Origin: Echinometra lucunter
Taxonomy: Eukaryota; Echinodermata; Echinoidea; Camarodonta; Echinometridae
Direction of reading: 5' to 3'
Length of the DNA stretch: 64,000 nucleotides
NCBI GenBank assembly: GCA_029962745.1
Contig: CM057156.1
Span: forward strand, 31,663,853 to 31,727,852
The translations under genes were made by a program, and so were the position numbers. Positions 44,522 through 57,228 of this stretch are shown here, one piece after another. Below the pieces are notes generated by a model, which was not told the origin of the DNA, made no database searches, and saw nothing but the letters and a program-made list of their open reading frames with translations. Numbering within the stretch: the stretch's first letter is position 1; each line of letters starts with the position of its first letter.

Positions 44522-46929
44522 CCTCCCTACCTCCCTCTCTTTCCCTCTCGCGCTCTCTCTCTCTTCTCTTCTCTTTTCTCTTGCATATATTCGTATAGCA
44601 ATATTTATCCTACCCCACCTCTCCTTCACTCATTATCTCATTTTCTTTCTCTTACGCTCTTTCTCTCCCTCTTTAACTCTCTCTCTCTATATCCCTCAAT
44701 TTCTATATCGTTCCTATAACTCCTCATGTTGCTTCTCTTTTTTCTCTATCTTGTGTGTTAAGCTGTTGCTCCCCGCCATTCCCGCAATACTCTTACCACG
44801 TATTCTGAGTTTCAGAAGAAATGTATTTATTCAAAATAGAAGTTGATTTTGAAATTTGCATATTTAAAAGGACTTATCTCTGATATATCATCATCACCAT
44901 CATCATCATCATCGTCATCATCATCGTCATCACCATCATCATCATCATCATCACCATCATCATCATCACCACCATCATCATCATCGCCACCATCATTATC
45001 CTCACCATCATCATCATCACCATCATCAACATCATCACCACCATCATGGTCGTCGTCGTGGTCCTTTCATTTTCTTTTTCTGAGGTTATTTTTATCTCCT
45101 TTTTTCTCTTATTTCACATAGCATTGTGATGTGGGGAACATACGGCTTCTTGTTGCAAGACTGTGCCATCATTATCGTGAATACAGTAGGGTTCTTGGTT
45201 CAACTCTCCTATATCTGCATCTATATCCATTTTACCCAACACAAGGTATGTTAAAGCAGTTTTACCGTTGTTAGAAGCAACATTGAAAGAGAGATGAAAT
45301 TTGTTATTCTTTCACATTTTCCAATAGTACCATAAGATATTAATTCGATATTCTGTTCGTGATTTCTGGTGAATCCAAGCCATGACAGCATGCCTCCTTT
45401 TGATACGACGTAAAAATAGATTTGCATCCTGGGGGCGTTTCATCAATGATTTTTACTGACAACTGTGATAGGCTACTGAAATCCTTACAATCATCTGCCT
45501 GGCTGAGAGCAAATTTGTCAGTAAAAATTACTGAAAAGACACTTGATGACCCCCCCCCCCCCCCCCCCCCCCCCATGGAAGCCAGGCTACAATTTACAGA
45601 AAGGTGACTTGAACATCCCAGGATTACCGATCCCTGACTTGACATTGTTTTAAAAGCACCACACACCTTCCTCCTGGCAAAGTAAAACCAAACAATTAAT
45701 CGAAATATTCATGAACTCTCTGATTGTTATCTAGCTCAGACCTATCCAACAAGCCATAGCGGGTATCGCCTTTCTCATCGCACTTTACATCTACATTTCC
45801 CAATTCGTCCCCACACGCGCCTCGGCACTCAAACAAGTCGGTCTCGTCGCCAGTATAGTCACAATTCTTATGTACGTCGCTCCAGTTTGTGATATGGTAG
45901 GTGGCCAGATGCACTTGAATAACAATCTTCGATTTGTGTAAATGGCTGTGTACAGCAAATGTCCGTTTTCAGCCCGTCAAAATGTGGAATTGAAATGCAA
46001 GTAAATTGAAAACAACAACAACAACAACAAAAGAATATTAGGTGGGCAGACTTGAAATAAAAAGAACATAAAATATCATTATATTTAACCGTGTATTGTT
46101 TTTCCTGTCAGTGAGCATGCATTTAATGTCCAATATAATTACAAAAGCGAACCCTGTCATGTAGACGTCACATCCCTCTCGACCTTTTGATATTATTAAT
46201 GAAAGTCCTTCATTTGTGCTCATGAATTGTAAAAACTTTTTGAATTCTTCGTGTAATATCCAGGTGCATTGCATACGAGCTAAATCAGCTAAAACAATCT
46301 CGGCCTCACTCAGTGTCGCCACCCTCATCGCTTCGTCACTCTGGCTATCGTATGGCATTCTCCTCCATGATACATTTATATCTGTGAGTATAAAAAAAAG
46401 CAGAAACCTTTTTTTTTCCTATGTCAGGATGCTTAAAAACTTGAGATGCTAATCAAGAGATAATTTTGATAGACATTTATGATTATCCGTATAAGAGTTT
46501 AATGTAGGCCTATATAAGCTTTGAATAATTTGATATCTGATTTAAATGCAATAAATGCAATGCAATACGACACTTTTTAAGCAATTTTTTCTACCCTACA
46601 AATAGGCATATTGCTTGTTTACCAATTATCACATTTTCGTGACTCAATTATGGCCTAATCCATGCAACATTTTGTAACATGATTAATACGACCGATTTTA
46701 TATTGTTCGTAGACTGTGGAGTGAGATTTTTCTCCTCACAGGCTCTTTCGTTCGTATTCCTTCTTCTCTGTTTCCTTATTCTTAGTTACCCAACATCCCT
46801 GGAGTTCTTAGTAGTATCTCAAGGTTGCTTATCCTCTGCAAGTTCAATGGAAGAGACTATGCTGAGGAAGACGACATCTACTATTCATCGTCATCACCGT
46901 CATCGTCATCCTCTTCCTCATCAGTGTAA
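42890..46929 (+). CDS. SWEET (SLC50/MtN3-saliva) sugar transporter, 6 coding exons, 246 aa
   Basis: Coding exons are 42890-43002, 44203-44280, 45122-45245, 45735-45896, 46264-46383 and 46786-46929 (stop TAA). All introns are GT-AG and phases join in frame. The start may instead be ATG 42935 (231 residues), which puts TM1 nearer the N-terminus as in most SWEETs; an in-frame TAA lies at 42791. The first MtN3 repeat has RVRSTSNISFVPFITTAIN, MWGTYGFLLQD and IIIVNTVG, with the transport-pathway Asn at residue 84. The linker TM is in exon 4. The second repeat has ILMYVAPVCDM, then KSAKTISASLS, SSLWLSYG and LPNIPG, with the matching Asn at 202. SWEETs are seven-TM uniporters for mono- or disaccharides in plasma, Golgi or vesicle membranes. 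The C-terminal tail is short and ends in a Ser run coded by TCA/TCG repeats. The acceptor of exon 2 was placed at 44202 because the AG at 44210 would bring a stop. Confidence 0.92.
43090..43278. mobile_element. hAT-like MITE, 189 bp, SWEET intron 1
   Basis: Starts CACTGGCGTACTAATG with a C run, and ends CATTCGCCACTG. The 8-bp flanks are GTAGTGAG (43082-43089) and GTAGTAAG (43279-43286), one mismatch. The inverted ends share CACTGGCG/CGCCACTG-like bases. Confidence 0.7.
43686..43726. promoter_or_regulatory. perfect hairpin with two CRE-like sites, SWEET intron 1
   Basis: GGTACCCACTTTGACGTCA, then TTT, then its exact reverse complement. Each arm ends in the TGACGTCA palindrome bound by CREB/ATF-type factors. 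Further GGGTACCCA words are at 43594 and 43680-43735, so it may be the centre of an older inverted element. Confidence 0.5.
44483..44582. repeat. (CT)n microsatellite, SWEET intron 2
   Basis: CTCTCT runs with CCCT and CG interruptions; more pyrimidine tracts go on to about 44760. Confidence 0.9.
44886..45050. repeat. (CAT)n microsatellite, SWEET intron 2
   Basis: About 55 ATC/ACC units ending 70 bp before the exon 3 acceptor at 45121. Confidence 0.95.
45431..45574. mobile_element. palindromic MITE with poly-C end, SWEET intron 3
   Basis: GGGGGCGTTTCATCAA with GATTTTTACTGACAA at the left, TTGTCAGTAAAAATTACTG with CTTGATGA and a 24-C run at the right. Confidence 0.7.
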
Positions 46930-49900
46930 ATGAGACATCTTGAGGTTAGTAAATGAAACTAGTATTAAAAAAGAAAAAGAAACTTCCTTGTGACTCCCTA
47001 AATGCTCAAGAACAAAAATCCTTTAAAAGTCATTCAAGAGATAAGCTCCTTTTGCAGTGAAAAATCCACGCTCAAACTTGTACAATTCCCTGATGCATTT
47101 ATTCCTTTAACTGTGTTTACCTAACTTTGTATATCTTATGTTTTGTATTTATTATTAGTTAATGAAATAATTTCATTTTCAAGTTCAAGTTCTTAAGAGA
47201 GTACACGTAGTTTCTATGATGAGTATTTACAATGCACAATTTATCAAAGACCTTTAACAGAAAAAAAAATTGTAAGAAGGAAAAAAAAAGTTTGTAAAAA
47301 GGATAGAAAAGAAAGAAAGAAAATTATGAAAATTCGGTTATGATTCCTGCCGCGTCAAAAAGAAGCCGCATGAATGATAATTTGCAAACCAGAACAATTG
47401 TCATTTGTTTATTTTATTTACTTATTGAGTTTTTATTACCTAGGATGGTTTCATCAGTGGCTTTTCATGAAGACCCTGCACATACAAATAACACATCATC
47501 ATGTTTAAATGATAAGAATTCAATGAATGATGTTTATCACATTTAGATATGATAGGCCTTTAAATAGCAAACCAAGAAAGAAAGAAAAAAAGAAAGAATA
47601 GGGCGAGGCAAGAAATCCTGAAGGTGGATGTGAAAACCTGCATATTAACCGTCATAATACATTGGAATAGTTTCGAAATGATACTTCGCAAATGAATGAC
47701 ATTTATCCTAGAAGTTTGCACAGTCTGATCAACTTTGTATTCAAACAGAGTTTACTTAATAAGACAAACTTTTGTTACTTGTAAAAAGTGCATCATGAAC
47801 TGTCTTGATAATTTCAAAGTTCATTGACTGATAAATCCTTCATGCGAAAAAGCAAATCTAGAACAGGGGTGTGTATGCGTATCGATGGAAAAATAGTTAA
47901 ACAATTTATTTATTATCATCAAAGTTCGGAAGGTCTTGGTAATTAGGGGGAAATCGGTATTTATAGACGCCAATGACTTTGAACAATAGATTGCACATAT
48001 TTGAATGTTTTGGACTTTCAGTAGAATAACAACCATGACAACTGGAACACGATAAAAGTAGAAAGTCGTCAGATAAAAAAAAAGATATAATGTTATACCA
48101 AGAAGCTGTCTACAATTGTAATACTCATGAAAACAAATTAGACAAACAATGAAAGAATAATTCTTCATTTTACGACGAAAGAAATGATCATTTTGAATTG
48201 TCATGACAAAATATTTTACAAAGAAGTATATCAAACGATTGCAATGAATTACTTGGCAACAAATGTCCCTATTCCTCTAGATATTAAATAGACCAAGAAA
48301 ATATTTTAGTGGCTTACGGAGACGTTGATTCAACTTAAATACGTGTAACACCATAGCAACTTTATAGTTTGTAATTACATATTGTATTATATGCAATTGT
48401 GCATCAACCACTATTTTTTTTCATTCATTTATTTTTTCATTTCCAAACAAAATAAAGCAGGCAAGGTAACATGTTGACATAAATGTAACATAGATTATTA
48501 CAGCTTTAACAAATATACTTTCAAATGTAATATGACATCATCTATTTTTTCAATATCCACATAACATCAATATAACAATATCCGCATAGTATTGTTTCTA
48601 ATGAAAAGCCAGATCTCAGTAAAAAGTAAAAATCTCATTCACACTTTATGAACTTTATGGAGCTGTTTCTTTTATTTATTTATTTCATCCATTCTGTAGA
48701 TTGTGATGGCAAGATTTGATCTACCTCTACATCAGAAGGATATCAGGATCTCCATTAAACCGTTGCTGTATCAGCAGCGCGCTGAAGCGGGTTCAGCAGA
48801 TATATCATGTTGAAAAACAACAACATCTCAATCAAGTTTGCCCTTGAGAAGTAATGTACTAGATAAGCTGCAAATCTTGAAACTAAGATACAGAAAGACT
48901 GGCCATTTTGCGACATAGAACAGTCTATATTTCGCCGCAGCGGTCGTTTCATCATAATCACTTCCTTTTCATGCAACGCAAATTAAGTTCTTAATAAACC
49001 CACTATTGTCACATCAAAAGACAAGGTTTCACGCCCAATACCCTGTCACGTTGTTTTAATTTTTTTTTTTTTTTAAAGGACGAATATTTTGAACGTGATG
49101 AGCAGACAACATTTTCCTCATGATATATTTTCCTCATTTTTGAAAGGGCTTGAGGATATTGACTCAAATTATAAGCTGATTAAGGTGCTAGGAGTTTAGA
49201 AATATCGATTGTGAATAATTTTTTTTCTATTTTGGTAGTCTTCTTAGGGTGAAACAGAGAGATAATTGTTTGAAAGAGATAGTCTTGGAGGGTGGGTAAA
49301 GAAAGATAAGTATCTAATGAACATTAATTCATCAAATAAAAATCGAACGATATTTCATGGTTAATCAGTAATCCTCTTCAACCTTAATAAGTCAAACAAA
49401 TAATTTTGTAAGAAAGGAAATTCGGTCGTTGTCATTACAGAATACATAAAATTCCCCTAATATTCATTCACTGGATGATATAAAAGCTTTCTTGATTGTG
49501 ACGTCCTATTTAACTGAATGTGTTATTGTACAAATGAAGAAAAAATAGGTCAAGTCTAATAATTGCAAACGAATGCACTCATGTCACTGCATAAAACCTT
49601 GAAGAAAGAGGTCGTCATTCTTCTACTAATGATACTGAGTCAATATTTAAGGCTTTTTGATAATCTGATTCTTCATTTGGTCTCAGATACATTTGTACCT
49701 TGGTATCGATAACATAATTGCGCTGCATATTTATGGAATGTAAATAATTGGTTCAATAAACGTAGGCATGCCATGGGCACGTCGTAATTGCAATGATATT
49801 GCAGTCTGTTTGGAGGGGCATTCGTCGAACAAACTTTTGACACAGGTAACATTCATTAAACTTTTTTGCAGCACTCATCTAAACAAAAGGTTAGCGCTCT

Positions 49901-50456
49901 GCAGAAAGAGGGGTCGAAATATCAACAAAAGGTTTCGACGTTCTAACACCCTCCCCTTATTAAAAAAAAAATTATACATTCTCTTTACAGATCAATTTTC
50001 AAATAAAAATAAGTAGAATTTCGTCTGTAAAAAGAAAAGCTCTTTGAAAAAAAATGAGTTTCTAATCTTACGAAAGAGTTGAAGCCTAAGTCTCACAGCT
50101 TGGCGACTGGCCGCTTACCAGCGACAACCGAGAAAAGGCTGCAGCCATCAACAACCACCCCTGTCTAAAAGTTATTATCTAAAACCTCCCTATTCAAAAT
50201 AAATTTTCTTTGTGGCTGTGCTTCGGTCAGATTCAGAAAGGACCACGAACGTTTGCACACGCAGTGGAAGAATGGTGGGCAACCGCTCGTGGGAAGGTTG
50301 GGAAACGGTCACCGACTGATCGCCGTCTCTTTGCCTCTACGATGTCTGATGACTGCGCAGAAGTGTTTTGCCCTCGTTTCGGCCACTATCAGAAGACAAA
50401 GTAAAGCGCAACGGTCCACTATCGGTTGGTATTATGTCAGCGATAGGTGGTCTATT
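46930..50456. other. gene-free AT-rich stretch
   Basis: After the SWEET stop there is AT-rich DNA with A/G tracts (47260-47320, 47570-47600) and T runs (49055). No exon with a domain or consistent splice signals was found. From about 50090 the sequence becomes GC-richer with CAACC/GGTTGCC words. Confidence 0.55.
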
Positions 50457-50829
50457 CACCGGCGTGAATCCGCTTTGAGGAGCGGGGGGATGATCGACCT
50501 TTTTGCCGATTTTTTCTGTCGAACTCACACTTCAGTATAAAGACACACCCTTACACTCACTGCACAGATCCCCTCACACAATTTTTTTTTTCAATTTTGC
50601 GAGCTAGCGAGCCAAAAATAACCACTTTTCTGGTTTTTAATGGCATTTTCAAATAGAAATTCCAAAATATGATGCCCGTTTATGACAGATTATCAAAAAT
50701 TCTACTAACTGATTAATTAAAATATCATTTCTTCTTTAAAAGGTGTGGGAGAGGGGATATTTGTACACGCAATCGAAAAAGTGGGGGATATATGCCGCCA
50801 CCCCCCCCCCCCCGGGATTTACGCCAATG
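50457..50829. mobile_element. hAT-like MITE, copy D (373 bp, inverted)
   Basis: Starts CACCGGCGTGAATCC and ends GGATTTACGCCAATG, the opposite orientation to copies A-C. The 8-bp flanks GGTCTATT (50449-50456) and GGCCTATT (50830-50837) differ at one base. It contains one internal unit and a C run near the right end. Confidence 0.88.
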
Positions 50830-52884
50830 GGCCTATTGGTTGCCAACAAGTTGTGAACTGGTTTCCGATTGCCTGCTGAAGGTGACCGAGGTACAGCTCG
50901 GCATCCGCCAGCAACATTTGAAGACCAGTCTCTAACTTGTTGGCTAGCCTTTGGACGATTGATTAAAGAATAGAAAAGCCATTTGCCGACCAGGTTTGTA
51001 GGCAAATGATTTCAGTGCTACATCAGAAACCTCTAGCCTACCAAAAACCTGCGATAAAAAGCTCTTGACTGACAAAAATCATCCTACGACCACTAACAAC
51101 CAAATCGTTGTCATCATTCGTCGGCAACCGGTCGCCACTCCAAGGAGGCTCAATGCAGCGTGTTAGACGTTTATTCTGAATTACCATGTACAATGTACAA
51201 AATAACCGATTTATTTCCAATCACAGTCTCCTTTCATGATCATAGAAATGATGGAAATACTATTGCACCAAAAATAGGATTTGATTCTAAAGGGCAAGTA
51301 ATTTCGTTCTTTCAGGAAATGAAACCAGTGCTATTTCATGTCGTAATTCAACAAACTCAGAGTTCGGCACCGTGAGCACACAAGTTACGTCCTTCAATAG
51401 AACTTTAATGATAACGAACTAAGATTTTGAAAAAGTTCGTGGGAGGGTCACAAACGTTATTTATCTTAATACCTAACGTACTAATCTTCGCTTGAACTTT
51501 ATATGTGAAATCTTGTTTTGTCGGGCGAACTTTTTAAGCAAACACTGATCTCTTTTCTTTGTATGTCCCTTTCAAAATGATTGAGTGCAAGAAAAACGTG
51601 TGCTAGAATGTTGATATTGAGGTCACCGTCACAACAGCAAAAAACCCCTGTTCATTCAATAAAGTCCTTTCTGATTGAGGAGGGGCATTCTCTAATTACT
51701 TTAATTATCATTATGCTTTGACATGCGCAGTGTAATTCAAAGTTTGCATTTTCTTCTTTTTTGTTTAATGAAAAGCATTCAATAGAGAATTTGAGAATTG
51801 CGTACAAAAAAGGTGCATTGTATGTGCTACCCCTCCACATTCCTCATTCCTTTATTGTTTTCACCTTCTTCAGCTCTACCTTTCCCCCACCCTCTTTTGT
51901 TTCTCATTCTTTTTGCCACCATAGTCTTGTTATTGTTTTTCTCGTAAGTTCTCTCACTTCAGCTAATTCTTTCTCCTTCTGCTTGTAATTGTAAAACTTT
52001 ATTTCATTACCTTCTCGTTTACATTTCCTTTTTTTTTCGTTTCTTATCATCCGTTCTTGTCAAAAATGTCAGCACAGTCTAAGAGTCAAGCAAATAAAAT
52101 AAGTTGATAACTATGGTACTTATCTTGATAAACACCTGACTGAAGTAACCGAATTAAGGTCATTAACTGTGCGATGATTAGAATAGTTCATTGAACTGGT
52201 GTCTTACCGGAAGATTCGAAAAAAAGGTTTAACGATTAAACCAGGGCGCATGAGCAGACATTACAATTAGCATATTTAGTTGAATTCAACTGAACGACGA
52301 TCATTAGCCCCTACTAATCAACTCCATCGGTAAGTAGATAATTAATTATACGCATCTGCCAGGGTGTTCGTGTGTGGGGGTGTGGGCAGTTCACCAACGC
52401 ACGTATCCTAAAAAAAGAGAAGCAAATAACAAAATGGGGGAAGAGAGAGAGAGAGAGAAAAAAAAAAGAGAGAGAAGAAAGAATTAAAGAGAAATAGGGA
52501 TTATAGAATAGAGAAGGTAGACGATGCATAATATTGCATGGTAAGTTATGACATGAAGAAACAACAGACAATTTTTAAGGGGGAGAAAAGAAAAAGAACA
52601 AATAGAACAAACACTTTCCTGAAGCAATTCTAAACAAAAATAAACGAATGATGCTGAAATCATAACAAGCATTCGATATCTATATTCGGAATACTGCTAT
52701 GTATAACGCAGTACGTCTGGCATCGATTTTTATCTCAGATGTCAAAAGCACGTTGCATTCAATATGTCACTCCAACAGGTCTCCTTTATTGCCCTCCCTA
52801 GCCCCTCCCCCCCCCCCTCCATCTCACGCTCCCCCCCCCCTCTCTCTCTCTTTCCTGTACCATCCGTCTCTTCCTCTTACTCCC

Positions 52885-52930
<46 letters not shown>

Positions 52931-54451
52931 ACCCTTATGCCTATAATTCTTGTCCCAGGTAGGCCTTATCTTTGAGAAATGAACAAATGCAAAGAGTCTT
53001 CTATCACTGCTTGAATTGTCTATCCTCTGTAAGTCTACTTATTAACGAGTTTAAACTGAAGTTGGGAAACCATATTGCAAGGTTGCTTACAATATGATGA
53101 TCTTCAAGTAGCAGTGACATTTCCCACATGTAATAATTCCTGTATGTGCTTAGTTTTTTTTAATGGCACCTTTAGTGTGTGCTGTATAATTGTAATTGTG
53201 TAAGTATTTTTTGTTCTTTTTTATATACTTGATTATTACTCCCCTTCTCTCTCTTGCTCCTTTTCTCTCCTCCTCCTCTTCTTTAACTCTCTCTATTTCT
53301 CTTTATTCTCTTTTTTCTTGCCGATTTTCTTTTTCTTATAACCACTCAACCTCTTGGGAGTAAATTTTAAGGGACATGATACCCTGGGGAAGGGTTGGTT
53401 TTGGTGTCGGGGGAGAACAATTTGAGGGAGATTCTGTCGAGGTCGGTGGGGAGGGATGGTTGTGGGTGGGGACTGTTGTTTGTGGTCGTTTCTTATTGCT
53501 CCTTGATTTCCACCGCCTTCTGATTATGTGCATCTTAATGAGATGTCATTCTTCGGGTTGACAAGGTGCTTGGGGTGATGGGTTCTATTGGGCGGCGCTT
53601 TTTTTTTTTTTGGGGGGGGGGGAGGGGGTCTCTGTCCTCTCCTTTCATGGAAGTTGATTTGTTCCCCTGGGTCTCATTCTCCTTCTTTGTATTGTCACAT
53701 TTTACGGGTATTTCATTAGTTGTAATTGATTGTTTTCATGTATTCTGTAATTTTGAAATGACAAGTGCATGCATGTATACTTTCAATTTGTACACAAGAC
53801 ACATGTCGATCTTCGGACCGTTTGTCCTTGTTTTTGATAGTTTTTAACTGAATAAAATCCGATATAAATAAGTGTACGCCAGAAACAAGACAAAAAGAAA
53901 AAAGTAGATTCGTACAACAGCCTAGCTGTATTTACATTTTATTCATCAAGTTTTCACTTATTGAGCCATATTTCATTTCCATAGTTACATAATCATGTCA
54001 CGTGAATTAGGGAATCAGTATAGTCTCAAGGTCATCTTCAAGATAAATAAATTATATTTATAATTATTCATGAAATTTCATCTATACTACACACAATACT
54101 GCACATTTGAACATCAAGAAAAGTTTATGAATTTTTATGTTTTAGAAAGAGGTAAACATCAGTGGCATAGCATCTTAAAATTGTAATCTCACACACCTAA
54201 GGGTAACTTTTTTTTTTTCAGAGGATATTATAGCCAGTAGGAATATCTATTATTCCTGGGCCTTTGATCAACATGCCGAGCATTTTCCTTCAAGATTCAA
54301 TAATAATTTTACCAGTACAAACTTGCGATCATACCACTTTGCTTTCAGAGTGGTAATCATATACACGTGTACTGTTGCCTCCGTCATTCTTTTCTTCTTC
54401 TTCTTATTCTTCCTCTTCTTCTTCTTCTTTCCTCCGAATGCAAAGAGTTCG
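50830..54451. other. no gene seen; pyrimidine-rich tracts
   Basis: Includes C runs near 52807 and 52831, a (TC)n tract at 52880-52928, a G run at 53610-53627, and (TTC)n at 54391-54432. No supportable exon. Confidence 0.55.
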
Positions 54452-54869
54452 TTAACCCATTCGTGACAGAGGTCCACATTTTGTGGTTTGACCTAATAAC
54501 TTTTGATGCAGAGCCCTAAAAATTATACCCAATACATGAGCAGAAAGAGTAAAAAAATTCTACACAAACTGTGCCCATTTTGGTTGCGTCAATATTCGGT
54601 GTTTGATGCTGAAATTTTTAAAAAAGGAAAATAAGCATTAAAATCCTTAAATTGGCAATGTTATAGAAAGTTTAAAATCACCATTTTCCCCTGCAAATTG
54701 GCAACTTTTTGACTTCTCATCATAATTTCTGTCAATTTATATTCATTTCAGATACATGACGTTTTATAAGAAAAATGTAGCAATAAAATAAAAATGTTGG
54801 TGTTGCCAATTTGAAGAATAAAAGCTGATCAAATTAGGCTTTAGATAATTCCTGTCACGAATGGGTTAA
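54452..54869. mobile_element. piggyBac-type MITE, copy 2 (TTAA flanks)
   Basis: Same ends as 8698-9113: TTAA, CCCATTCGTGACA and TGTCACGAATGGG, TTAA. It lies in the same orientation and differs by scattered substitutions and one or two single-base gaps. 418 bp, non-coding. Confidence 0.85.
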
Positions 54870-55794
54870 TCAAGTCAAGTCATAGTGAATACCTATATAC
54901 ATATTCTTGCAGTAGTAAACATTCAGCTACGTTTTGACAACAACAAAAATTATCGTTAGCTACTGACAAAGAAGAAAAGAAAAGGTATCAAATCTGATTG
55001 CACAGAAAAATTACCTTTCAAATTCCACCAGAATGTTTACAAGTTGTTGAGAGAATCACGACGCAAATATGATCGAATATGAAGAATTGTGAAAATGCGA
55101 CTTACAAAAAAAGTTTTTGAGGTAATTTTCTTATCAACAAATTCCATGTAATCGTATGAATGAGAACAACATTCGAAGCTTATTGCTTGGATAAACTTTT
55201 CTCAATGTCTGTTGCATATAATAATGGAAGAGTGATGAATATAAAAACCTAAGAAATATCCGGATAAACGTATTTGGTCAAGATCGAGTCCTATATGCAC
55301 AGATTACCTGTTATAAGGATAATACTTTTACCAGTCACACACATAGAAAAACAAATAATCGACTACTGGTGATCAAACACAACACTTGTTTAAAACTAAG
55401 GTGTTGCCTCAAAAGTGGCTGCATTTTTTCAGAAAATTACCTTTAGTTCTGTAAGCAACCTTACCAGCGTTGGATCCAGAGGTACAAATACTGGGATACA
55501 ACGTCACTCACTTTTCAATGATGGTTTCACATTGTATATTCAGTGTTCATTGTGTACAAGTGCCCATCTCTTACATGTCTGATGTGTTGTTAACATATGC
55601 ATAGGCCTACATCATTTTCTTGTCATTAAGACATATCACGTATTGAGGTATATAAAAACCTGCGGTATGCCAAAACAGGAAACAACAACTAGTACCTTAA
55701 TTCTATGAATATGTGCTACTGGGGGGGGGGGGGGGGGGGGAGAAAAATCGGCAGGATAAAGCAATGTAAACGTATACGTATATATACTGCTTTA

Positions 55795-56577
55795 CATATG
55801 AAGAGCTTGATTCCAAAGGAGCTAAATCCATTTTTGACCAAAATTGATTTTTAAAGTTAAATATGCGCATCTCAGACATGGGAATCAAATGCATTATATT
55901 ACATTAAAAAATATAGTTTTTGAAAGTTGAAAAAAATTGTTACAAATTTAGGTTTCATTCCAAAAGGAGCTAAATCCACTATGGTCATTTAGGATTTGTT
56001 TATTTAACCACAATACAATACAATACCAGCTATACAATCAGATTTTAAGCACATATTTCGGCTACTAGTCTACATCATCAGTGCAAAATTTTGTCATGAG
56101 TAAGCGAGTTCAACTATTTTTATGAATAATTTTGGATTTAGCTCCTTTTGGAATGAAACATCGAAAAAATTCCTGTCTTGAGGAAAGATGGGAAATCCAA
56201 TAAAAAATAAAAAATGAAATTCTCAAGAAATAAATATCAGAAAAGATGTAAAATGTTCTCTGCCAGCAATATTAATGTGTTTCATGTTGAATTTCACTTG
56301 TTAAACGTGTTTAAATGTGCAGAAATTGACATTCGACTAAGGTTTCATTCCAAAAGGAGCTAAAGCCATGAAAATTTTAATTTAAAAAAATCATCAAAAT
56401 TAAAAAAAACCAGGTAGATTTTTTTCTAATCTTATATTACTTGTCCAGTCTGACCCCTCTAAAACATGTAACAATATAGAGATACATGGGTAAAGGGAAA
56501 GTGGAGAAATAGAAAAGCGTGATTTACTCAGAAGTAGCTAGAGTGGATTTAGCTCATTTTGGAATGAAACTCTTCAT
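55795..56577. mobile_element. inverted-repeat element with five ATTCCAAAAGGAGCTAAATC motifs
   Basis: The ends are ATGAAGAGCTTGATTCC at about 55798 and GGAATGAAACTCTTCAT at 56577. The direct repeat ATACTGCTTTA flanks it (55784-55794 and 56578-56588). Inside, the word TTTCATTCCAAAAGGAGCTA appears forward near 55951 and 56341 and reversed near 56131 and 56540, besides the left-end copy. No protein frame. Confidence 0.75.
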
Positions 56578-57228
56578 ATACTGCTTTATAACTTTCCTTA
56601 TTTCTTAATTATAAACTTAACAATTCCCTTTTTCAATGACTGAAATATCAATTCTCTCTTACCTTTCTTTTCTTATTATAGAGGAAATTATTATAATGCA
56701 GCACCTTAACAGTCCAATGGATTTTAAGTTAGAATCCCATAAAATGCTGATTTGTCCCTTTAAAGTAGATATTTTTCATTCGAGCGACACATATGTGGGT
56801 GAGATGCGGGTCATTTCTAGCCGCACTAACGATCGTGTAAAGAATCGGTAATGCTAGTATTAAATATTCCGCAGCCTAACAAGGTCACATTCATAAAAAT
56901 TCACATTCGCAAAATTATAAATAGGATACTACGAGCAGCGGCAACCGCTACACGAATTCACATGTGTGTATAATTTCTGTGCAGATCGAATATGAACGAG
57001 AAGACCATGCTGCAATTCATGACAGGAATTCATTCAGTTTTAGTCCTCCCTTATCCGTCCTACCCAGCATTTGAATTAAATTAGAACTGAAACTGATAGT
57101 GTAATAATTTTTGGATTATTTACTCCAAGCTATGTCATATCATCATAATTCATACGATCAATAATTTAACTACAGCGATTACATTTTCCTTTCACTGTAA
57201 TCAGCCATACTGTTTTTTTTTTTTTTTT

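Noticed and set aside
49768..50016. Basic open frame with Arg/Lys-rich end
   Set aside because: No domain, no splice context, and base composition like the intergenic DNA around it.
55795..56577. Regular repeats with spacers, at first sight like a CRISPR array
   Set aside because: The host is a eukaryote, the repeats alternate in orientation, spacing is irregular (about 145-210 bp), and inverted ends with flanking direct repeats point to a transposable element.
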